Below are positions 1 to 7,131 of a stretch of DNA of 11,109 nt, piece by piece (positions within the stretch are counted from its first letter, which is position 1; every line of letters begins with the position of its first letter). Both the position numbers and the translations under genes were made by a program. A model generated the notes under the pieces. It was not told the DNA's origin and did not search any database. It saw nothing but the letters and a program-made list of their open reading frames with translations. This stretch comes from Ichthyophonus hoferi (taxonomy: Eukaryota > Opisthokonta > Ichthyosporea > Ichthyophonida > Ichthyophonidae), in assembly GCA_002751075.1 (NCBI GenBank), contig NAOQ01000579.1, forward strand, positions 35,241 through 46,349. Reading direction: 5' to 3'.

Positions 1-18
1 GCCAAAACACCCATCGAG

Positions 19-102
19 CCAATCATATTAAGCGCCACTAGTAAACAAAACAAGTGACGCAATCATAGCCAATGATAACTCTTAACCAACCAGCCTATAA
101 AA
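19..102 (+). promoter_or_regulatory. CCAAT/TATA promoter-like cluster on the plus strand
   Basis: CCAAT boxes at 19-23 and 69-73, both extended as AGCCAAT, are followed by TATAAAA at 96-102, 27 bases after the second box. Spacing and order resemble a plus-strand RNA polymerase II core promoter, which would start near 125-130 and run antisense across the 3' end of TRIT1. No open frame of note follows on the plus strand, so this could drive a non-coding RNA or be a chance arrangement. Confidence 0.25.
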
Positions 103-172
103 TCGTATTACTCGTCCTGCCTAACATTTTCACATCCTGTAGCCCTACCCTGATGGCTTGAATTCATACCTG

Positions 173-178
173 TTTATT
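173..178 (-). terminator. Poly(A) signal of the TRIT1 gene
   Basis: AATAAA reads on the minus strand, seven bases after the TAA stop at 188-186. No other AATAAA lies between here and the window edge on that strand. If it is used, cleavage would fall near 150-165 and the 3' UTR would be only a few tens of bases. Confidence 0.6.
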
Positions 179-185
179 TTAGTAA

Positions 186-3100
186 TTACATAGATCCATA
201 CATATTCATACTAGGACAATTTTTCTTTCGTCCTTTCCTATGTCCTTTGCTATGTAGGTGAACCTGCCATTCTGTTTCTCCATTCAACGTCTTGGCGCAC
301 TTGCTGCATTCATATTTTTTCCATTGCACCTGTGTGTTTTCTTTTTCATTCATTGCTTTGACAAGTTGTGCTGCTAGGGTGGCGTGTGGCTCCCCAAACG
401 TATCTTGCTTACATACCGGTTGACCTGATAGGAAGCTATGTACAACTGACATAGCAGTGGCCAACACCTGATTATTCCAGTTGGACATATTGGTGGCATC
501 TAAAATATAAAGATAAATATCTTTGGCTGAGTCCTCCCTCTTATCTATCTCATCAGTCAACTTTATCCTTTTTCGCCTATCTTCATTATATTTATTGGTG
601 CAATAATCTCCGTGGTCCACCTCAATCTCCTGGTTATCGTCCCCATCTATCTCTATATTACTAATTGTATGATCACTTGCACCCACATAACCCATTCCAT
701 CTCTCTCTATCTCTCTCTGTTCCTTTCTATCTTTCATAATTAAATACACGGATGGTGCAAACCTATTTTTAAGCCATGCAACTTGTCTCTTTGCATATCG
801 TCTAGTAGCTAGTTTCATTTGATCAACACATTCTTTCAACAATGACTCCAGTGATGCTTCTTTAATATCCAAGGAAGTGTCAGTACGGCAAGGTGGGGAA
901 TGCAGACCAGCCTCATAACGGGCATGAAAGTAAGGATATAGTTCTTTAAATCCTATGTTTTGAAGGGCACCACGCGTAAAATCCGGAACTGAAAATGGAA
1001 GAACATAATATTGGGAAAGAATGATAGAGAGGGAGGTGTAGAGGAATAAATGGAAATAAAACGTGTGAGTAAAAGACATGGGCATAATGGGAGGTGAGAG
1101 GGGAAAGAAAGGACAAGAAAGAGATAAGGAAAGGGAGTTGGCACGCTGGCACTGATGAATGACGGCTGGGTGAGGTTATACGTGGTGCTACATAAGTATA
1201 CAATGTTTATAAATATAACCCTGGTTATGGCGTTGGCTTTCAGCCTGTGTAGTTATTACGTTACTGTGTTTTAATTATTATCTTACTATGTTGTAGCTAT
1301 TATCTCACTCGTTATGAATGGCAGCTGCAAGCAGAATTTTTTTTAAAAAAAGCAAGGAAGTTTTAATTAATGTAGCTGCAGAACAACAACAGAGCCTTTT
1401 ATACTTTCCAAATATAACATACTATATATAGACTAATTGATAATCCAATTATTAATAATTAACCAATTCAATGTTATCATTGGCCCATGAAATATGCTAT
1501 CACTTTACACTATACGTATTTTCTCGGTATAATGAGATTGAGAGAGAGAGAGGAGAGGGGAGAGTAATAGGAGAATATAGATAGAATAATAATAATAATA
1601 GGGGCGTGTGGTAAATGAATACCTATACATATATCAATTTCAACAGAAAAGAATGTTTTTTTGGAGGTGGGGGTAGAGATCTTACGGTGATTCGTAGGCA
1701 ATGAACACCACACTTTATACATTTCCTCCAAGGCCCCTTGGCACATCATATCATCCACTCTCCTGTCTAATACTGGGCCTAAGGCAATTGGATCTCGATC
1801 CACCCATAGAAGGAGAGTGTTCTTATAGCGTAATTTGCATCTGATTGGCCAAACATCAGGTGGGTGAACAAAGATTGGTTGGTATACCTACCTAGCCACA
1901 TATATGTATAAATGAATCTATGAATAATGATGTCATTCTTACCTAATTATAAATCACTTAAATAAGTAATTAATATTAAAGGATTTATTAGATATTACAC
2001 CATGTTAATGTTATAATTACCTAGAATAATTCACGATTCTATATGTCAGGATGTAAATAATATAAAATAATACAATATAATATCATCTAGTAGATGTAAA
2101 TATCATCTCACATTATCTATAAAAGCAAGCATATGTACACACATACTCTCATACATACGATGCATATAGCATCATTTATACGTATAAACATACTGCACAC
2201 ACCCCTTTTCCTGTTGATTCTGTTTATCCAACCACGTGCTGTATGGCATACCAGTCTGTCTGTACACTTCCATGGCACGTCTGATTTTCCGCCTATCATT
2301 TGGATGCAGTTTAGCTGCAGTAGATTGATCCACACAATTCAGTTCCTCCCAATCACACTCTGTCTCCTCAGTGTCGTTGTCAGATTGGTCTGTATCACCA
2401 TGGCAACGCATTAGATATTTAGGGGATATGGTGAGGGAGCCAAATGAAGAATAAGCCAATGGTAATGAAGAATAAGCCAATGGTATTGCATATATTCATT
2501 TATGTACATATACAGAGACGAATAAGAGATGTCATAATTGAAAATTATCCATATCTATTTTAAATACACACACACATACACATAATTATATATATATATA
2601 TATACCAAGATGTATAGGGAAAGGAAGAATAAATATTCTTTAAAGGAACAGGATAGATTTAACATATAGGTGTAAGGAGGCTAAAGAATGTATAAAGTCA
2701 TAGTTCAAAACTAAAGGAATAGCTACCAATAACATCATCTGTAATCATGTGTTCCAGTGGTGATTGGTAGAGAATCGAGTCTATGTAGTAACTGGTTCCC
2801 CCACATAGAATAGGAATATGTCCTCGTAATCGGATCTCCTCTATCTGAGAGGTACAGGGTCAGGCGTGTGCATGACTTGAGCGTTCAATCAGATACGCTT
2901 ACCAATGAGAAGACAAAAGGTATCCAGTAATTCTCTAGCGCTAAGATTATAAGATTAAGGCTGTAATAATAAGATCTGGTAATTCTGAGAATTATTGCAA
3001 GTGAGATATCCCCCAAGCCGTCCCCCAAGCCGCCCAATAATATCATTCTATCTAGATCACATCCATCAATGGCCTTCACTTGGTCTAAAATAAAAGTCAT

Positions 3101-4524
3101 GTCACGTGTAGCTTGCCTAATTTAGAAGATTAAATTTGATCATGCGCCAAGCACTACAAAGGACAGCATGGTTTACTCTCGGATTCCCACTTTCTAAAAT
3201 AAATTTTACCCATTAATCATAGACCTGCCATCATTTAACGCCATTACTTTACAGGTCCGTTATTATTTACAAGATAAGTTTTACTTCTACGTTAGGATGC
3301 AGTGATATTATATATTATATTAGACATAATAACGTTATGGAATAAAAAAAGAAGGGGTAAGAAGTGAATGATACCATGAATTATATATACAGGTACCATT
3401 ATCCATACCGGGAAATAAATATTTATCTCCATTTCTCATACATACAAACACACATACATGCATACACACATACCTACATACATATATACCTACATGCATA
3501 CATACACACATACAAACATACATATATGCTTACATACCTATATACATACATACACATTTACATACATATATACATACATACACATTTACATACATATATA
3601 CATACATACACACCTACCTACATACATACATACCACCCCTCACTCTTTCCACCTTCTTTATCTTTTTCTCTTTAAATTTTACTAGCCAATAATGCATTCC
3701 TCTATCGTTTAAAGCATCAGTAATTACACCAGGTTAATCCCCGTTAAAAGAGAATCATTCCCTTTGCCCCTCTTTCTCTTCCTATATAGCAGGTCTATAG
3801 ACTGCCAAACCATACACTATTATATCTATCACACCCTCATTTCTCAAGATAAACAAGCCAGAGCAGCAACCGTTACCACCTTTCTAAGTGCTAATTCCCT
3901 AAACTGTACAACAGTAAACTCCTCAGTGGGAGCTACAAAGTTAAGGAGGTGATGTGGTACACGTAATCGTTCCTCTGGAGTGACCTTATTAGTCACTATA
4001 TCCAGACCTAGATACACCTGATGAGAGATTAGGTATAGAATGAGAAAGGAAAAAAATAACATTAACACCCTCCTCCTATAATTTTTCTATCGATTTCCCT
4101 GTCGTAATTTGTTTTCTTTCTTTTTCTTTCCACTCACAGCACAACTCCCTCCATTTCTACATGTATTATTCATTTATTATATACACTGCATGGTTATCTC
4201 GTACACATCAGTACACATATCCCCCCAATAACCAATACCAGTATATGTATATATATAATCTCCCATCCTCTCCCTCTCTATTTCCTTTATATTTTAATCA
4301 TAACCTGTCCATACATGTCCTTTCTGATATATATACTTTCATATCCACGCAAAACTACAGTGTCTTTTTCTCTCCTCCCCTGTCCCACCGCCAGCACACA
4401 CCTGCATAGAGTCAGTACTAATGATCTCACCACCAATGCGCTCTGCTATTTCTATGGCAAGTTTGGATTTACCTGCCCCTGTACATCCCATTACTGCAAT
4501 AATACAAGTCGATACGACAGTCAT
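186..4524 (-). CDS. TRIT1: tRNA dimethylallyltransferase (tRNA A37 isopentenyltransferase), six exons
   Basis: This enzyme transfers a dimethylallyl group from DMAPP to N6 of adenosine 37 in UNN-decoding tRNAs, including tRNA-Sec in animals; family members act in cytosol and mitochondria. Exons on the minus strand are 4524-4402, 4017-3880, 2844-2727, 2389-2203, 1840-1686 and 988-186; phases agree at every junction and give 507 residues (human about 467). Visible motifs are P-loop GCTGAGKS (13-20), DSMQV with the presumed general base D38, TNKVTPEER (50-58), [10 protein letters not shown] (101-110), KLHPNDRRK (153-161), RRVDDM near 220-225, IGFKE (252-256), the basic tRNA-binding stretch 297-316, DATNMSNW (404-411), and a U1/matrin-like zinc finger C468-C471-H484-H490. 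The start is the first ATG after an upstream in-frame stop. No clear mitochondrial presequence is visible, so an extra 5' exon is possible. The intron 2 donor could lie three bases later, adding one Val; family spacing favours the site given. Residues about 322-402 form a charged insert. Confidence 0.95.
989..1685 (-). other. TRIT1: TRIT1 intron 5
   Basis: Bounded by a strong donor GTAAGATCTC (1685 downward) and an acceptor TTTTCAG ending at 989; phase 1. It holds a GA-rich run at about 1537-1564, a short AAT repeat at about 1587-1602, an A/T homopolymer patch near 1338-1351, and three CCAAT/ATTGG motifs between 1445 and 1485. The open frames in it come from low-complexity tracts and show no protein similarity I recognise. 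Confidence 0.85.
1841..2202 (-). other. TRIT1: TRIT1 intron 4
   Basis: Donor GTGTGTGCAG after an AAAAGG exon end, acceptor CAATCAG ending at 1841; phase 2. The acceptor was preferred over a nearer AG because it restores the conserved block before the LLLWVD strand (KLRYKN aligns with human LKFSNP). The interior is AT-rich with no coding signal; a 6-bp-arm inverted repeat (CATCTA/TAGATG) lies at 2084-2096. Confidence 0.85.
2443..2484. repeat. Perfect 21-bp tandem duplication with CCAAT core
   Basis: Two identical, directly adjacent 21-base units (2443-2463 and 2464-2484), each containing AAGCCAATGGT, lie in TRIT1 intron 3. Perfect identity suggests a recent duplication. Confidence 0.9.
2566..2606. 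repeat. Compound CA/TA microsatellite
   Basis: A short CA-rich run (ACACACACAC with ATACAC) passes into alternating TA for about 20 bases. Simple-sequence repeat inside TRIT1 intron 3. Confidence 0.85.
2845..3879 (-). other. TRIT1: TRIT1 intron 2
   Basis: This is the largest intron, 1035 bases, phase 0. The donor is GTGGTAACGG or, three bases on, GTAACGG; the acceptor is ACCTCTCAG ending at 2845. It carries the CATA repeat tract at 3438-3633 and a short duplication of a CCCCCAAGCCG unit near 3009-3031. A 71-codon open frame at 2885-3100 on the minus strand does not match the enzyme: the expected [11 protein letters not shown] segment lies in exon 3 instead. I read that frame as intronic. Confidence 0.85.
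3438..3633. repeat. CATA tetranucleotide tract with 28-bp higher-order units
   Basis: About 196 bases are dominated by CATA/TACA repeats, interrupted by CACA, CTAC and TATATA variants. From 3541 a 28-base unit containing an ATTTA interruption occurs twice in perfect register (3541-3568, 3569-3596) and a third time in part (from 3597). The tract produces spurious Tyr/Thr/His/Ile-rich frames on the plus strand that are not genes. It lies in TRIT1 intron 2. Confidence 0.92.
4018..4401 (-). other. TRIT1: TRIT1 intron 1
   Basis: Donor GTGTGTGCTG directly after the codons for DSMQ, acceptor CTCATCAG ending at 4018; phase 0. The intron interrupts the DSMQ-VY catalytic motif. Contents are pyrimidine- and AT-rich with no repeats or coding signal that stand out. 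Confidence 0.9.
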
Positions 4525-4870
4525 GGTTGAAATTACTATTATACCTCCCGAAGGGATTAAGGATGTAGGATATGGCTTATTGTATTACAGTCGGGGTGTA
4601 TCTATTACATGTATGTATGGTTTATTGTACAGCTGTGTCTTTACTGTCATAACTTAGTATATATATATATATTCTACTTGTACGTTCACATGCACATATG
4701 CACTGTTAAACGAATATAGAAAAGGGTAGGCTCAGTCCTTTAATGATCATTAAAATACAAGTTGTTTATTGGCTATATTAAACTAATACATTTAAACTTA
4801 TCTTTTCTAAATAACGCATAATGTGGCGACAATATTATGCGGCATGCATTTTATTGGTTCGGCTATTTAG
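4525..4870 (-). promoter_or_regulatory. TRIT1: Putative TRIT1 promoter and 5' leader region
   Basis: Directly upstream of the TRIT1 ATG in the minus direction lie an alternating TA stretch at about 4658-4672, a perfect 16-bp palindrome at 4739-4754, and two CCAAT boxes in minus orientation (ATTGG on the plus strand at about 4769 and 4854). A minimal ATG-TAA sits at 4610-4605 and would be in the leader if transcription starts further upstream. The start site cannot be read from sequence alone. Confidence 0.4.
4739..4754. repeat. Perfect 16-bp palindrome
   Basis: TTTAATGATCATTAAA equals its own reverse complement. It contains TAAT homeodomain-type cores in both directions and lies about 215 bases upstream of the TRIT1 start codon. 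Confidence 0.8.
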
Positions 4871-5710
4871 TAAAAGTTTACCAGTCTGGATGGAACGACA
4901 TATTCGGGAAAAAGCCACTTGCATAATCTTTTTCGGCTTATAGTGTATTTCTCTTAGTAAATAATATTATTAATTGAAATATAACAATAAAAAAATATAA
5001 AAATATAATTTTTATGACGTTTAAACCAGTGTAAATTTATCTATTCAATTAGGTGTCTCGAATTAAAGAGAATATCTCATTGGCTTTACCGGGGGAACTT
5101 GTAATAATGTCGCTTATCGCATTATGACTTGCCACTAGGAATTGTCTAAGAATAAATTAAATTTAAGGTGGGCGTAGCGGGGTATTTTACTCTTATGCAA
5201 TCAATCAGTACATAGGCTTTTTCACAATCTGAAACTATTTTTAGTATTCTGAAAGCAATATTAAAAATCATTCAGGCAAGCCCACAGACAGTATGTAGTG
5301 AGTGGTCTGTATAGTTGCAACCGCAAAGCTAATTACAATAAGTTTGACATTTTAATTAGACTCTTGACCTTTCATGGCATAAATACGAATATACTGGGAA
5401 TAATAAGTCGAGGTAAAAGGGTTCATGTAATCTCTATTCGTTTAGACGGAGAGAGAATACCGAATTAAGGGGCGTTTAAACGTGTCCCTTTGCATACACA
5501 GAGTATAAATGGACAATTTGTTTTTATTGAAAAGCCAGTAGGACTTGTCTCAGGCAGAATACCTCTAAGCACCGAGTCAATCAAAATTGAGTCAGTAATG
5601 ATGGCAGAGATCTCATGACTATATACCTATAGGTTTGTAGTTCACAAAATGAATTGGTAAACCTCCAGATGACTAGTTGCCTAGAGTACAGTAAAGGTAT
5701 TGTAGGAACT

Positions 5711-5729
5711 ATAAATAGGTTCTATTTAT
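5711..5729. other. Short perfect hairpin
   Basis: ATAAATAG and CTATTTAT form an 8-bp perfect stem around the three-base loop GTT. It is intergenic, with no following T-run or known context, so its role is unknown. Confidence 0.5.
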
Positions 5730-5980
5730 GACAATATCTCTCTTGTTTGTCTGCGGTTGCACTTAGAATTCTTTTGACTTGGTTTAATTCTCTATTTACA
5801 ATTACAGCTACCATTCAAAACAATGGGTGAGATAATAAATAATTAACCAGACTGAAATCGACAATAACTACTGCTCTGATAAATATCCTGCTACTATCTA
5901 TGCCACGAACGCGTATTTTATTTTTTGAGGAAACCTTGAATGCATTTGTAGCAGTTTAAATTTGTGCGAAAAGGTTAATA

Positions 5981-6098
5981 CCCAGTTAATTGATTGCAAG
6001 AATATGATTTGACTGTTGAACATCTATAGCATATTATTAAATGTTTGTGAATGCCCAGTACAGATGTTGATTGCAAGAATTGGATCTGACCGTAGAAA
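5981..6098. repeat. Diverged direct repeat, two copies of about 40 bp
   Basis: Copy 1 (about 5981-6020) and copy 2 (about 6054-6098) both begin CCCAGT, share the exact block TTGATTGCAAGAAT, apart from a changed base or two at its edge, and continue with similar TG-x-T-TGAC-x-GT bases. Copy 2 has a few extra bases after CCCAGT. This looks like an old local duplication in the intergenic region. Confidence 0.6.
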
Positions 6099-6914
6099 AA
6101 AGTTAATCTGTATCCTATATCCTATCATTACCCTCCCTTAGATAACAGCCCCATTATGTCTTCCGTTCTTATGGCCTCCTCACTATCCTCTTGTAAACTC
6201 GCGTTACTCAATCACTGTAGCCCTGGTGACGTGCGTGTGCGAAGTGAAGGTATTTTTTGTTGAGAATCTCATTGGTTGGATCATGGAAGGTCCCCATACA
6301 GCAGATTGGCGTTCAAGAGCCAATTAGGTCTTTAAACAGGTCTATCGGTTAGTTCATATCTTCCAAATATATTTACTAAAAACTAGTTTTTGAGTGAAAG
6401 AAACACAAACCCAAGGCCTCATACAATAATAAAGACCCTATTCAGTTATATAAAACTCTATGTCACAAGATCGCTAGCCAAAGATGAATAAGTAAATAAA
6501 TAGACTCAATCGTAGCTCAGATAATAGGTAGATAAATGATCATGGCTCATGATTCATGGAAAATTTTTACATAGATGGTTCATTGGAAAAAAGAATGCAC
6601 GTAAAGCTGCATAAACCTCTTAGGCCTCATCCCCAATTCACAAAGTGGTAACTTTGTATTGATGATGCACATTCCTCATCAGGAAATTATGCTTGCCCAT
6701 GCCTACGCTTATGTGGAGATAGGTTACCAGGATTTATAATTATCTATATCACCTCAAATATTAGAATGTATCAGCACACTTAAAAGTGCTAATAAATATA
6801 GAATTTATCAGGTAGCGTGATGAACCAAAGGTCTGGATAGATTAAAAATATGGAATGAGTTGGTGTTAAAATCCAATTATACCAGATAGTTTCATAGATA
6901 AAATATATTGTTCC

Positions 6915-6980
6915 ATTGGCCAATATTTAATTGGTAATGAGCCAATAATAATGAAATCACTGTTGAACTTTTAATATAAA
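6915..6980 (+). promoter_or_regulatory. CCAAT array plus TATA box upstream of the DUF4139 gene
   Basis: The ATTGGCCAAT palindrome at 6915-6924 gives two overlapping boxes; ATTGG follows at 6930-6934 and AGCCAAT ends at 6946, so there are four NF-Y-type motifs in 32 bases. TATAAA lies at 6975-6980. Transcription would start near 7005-7010, leaving a leader of about 125 bases before the ATG at 7132. The leader would hold a six-codon upstream frame (7040-7060). NF-Y binding at CCAAT is established knowledge; use of this site is inferred. Confidence 0.6.
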
Positions 6981-7109
6981 ACTGATAGTAGACTAATGAA
7001 AATCAGATATAGTTGTAGTTGTGGTTTGACGTTCTTGAAATGTCATTACCCCCATATTGAAAGGTTATTTGGTTTTTAGATTTTAGTTTCCAGAGTTCTT
7101 TTAATTTGT

Positions 7110-7125
7110 CGCTCATTTATTCTAG
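7110..7125 (+). promoter_or_regulatory. Candidate 3' splice site just before the ATG
   Basis: A pyrimidine-rich run ending TTTATTCTAG closes at 7125. The following six bases (TAC AAA) are in frame with the ATG at 7132. This could be the end of a 5'-UTR intron or of an intron joining an upstream coding exon. The matching donor is not identified. Confidence 0.35.
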
Positions 7126-7131
7126 TACAAA

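Larger units (their letters stand above)
2390..2726 (-). other. TRIT1: TRIT1 intron 3
   Basis: Donor GTAGCTATTC after ATTG, acceptor GATACAG ending at 2390; phase 1, the split codon making Asp127. It contains a perfect 21-bp tandem duplication (2443-2484) and a CA/TA microsatellite (about 2566-2606). Confidence 0.85.
4871..6900. other. Intergenic region between divergent genes
   Basis: I see no gene in this 2 kb. It is AT-rich, with stops in all frames at short intervals. It holds single CCAAT/ATTGG motifs (about 5079, 6078, 6271, 6305 and 6320), a diverged direct repeat at 5981-6098, small hairpins at 5711-5729, 6536-6557 and 6640-6657, and a 10-base match (TGCAACCGCA) in inverted orientation near 5316 and 5752. 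Nothing tRNA- or rRNA-like was recognised. Confidence 0.6.

Noticed and set aside
2885-3100. A 71-codon minus-strand open frame considered as TRIT1 exon 3
   Set aside because: It lacks the GGT-x-YYI motif and any enzyme similarity; the true segment [14 protein letters not shown] lies at 2844-2727 with fitting splice sites and spacing.
3364-3685. Plus-strand Tyr/His/Thr/Ile-rich frames of 75-103 codons
   Set aside because: They are translations of the CATA microsatellite and have no independent coding signal.
4421-4657. Plus-strand 78-codon frame over TRIT1 exon 1
   Set aside because: It is antisense to the conserved P-loop exon, where constraint on the minus strand keeps the opposite frame open.
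4856-4866. GGTTCGG considered as a tRNA T-arm
   Set aside because: No A-box, acceptor stem or anticodon arm can be laid out around it on either strand.
5312-5762. Inverted TGCAACCGCA match considered as terminal repeats of a small DNA transposon
   Set aside because: Only about 10 bases match over 450 bases, the match does not extend, and no target-site duplication flanks it.
6283-6327. A 14-codon frame starting ATGGAAGGTCCC in the intergenic region
   Set aside because: It is very short, has no nearby splice donor or promoter support, and similar frames are expected by chance.
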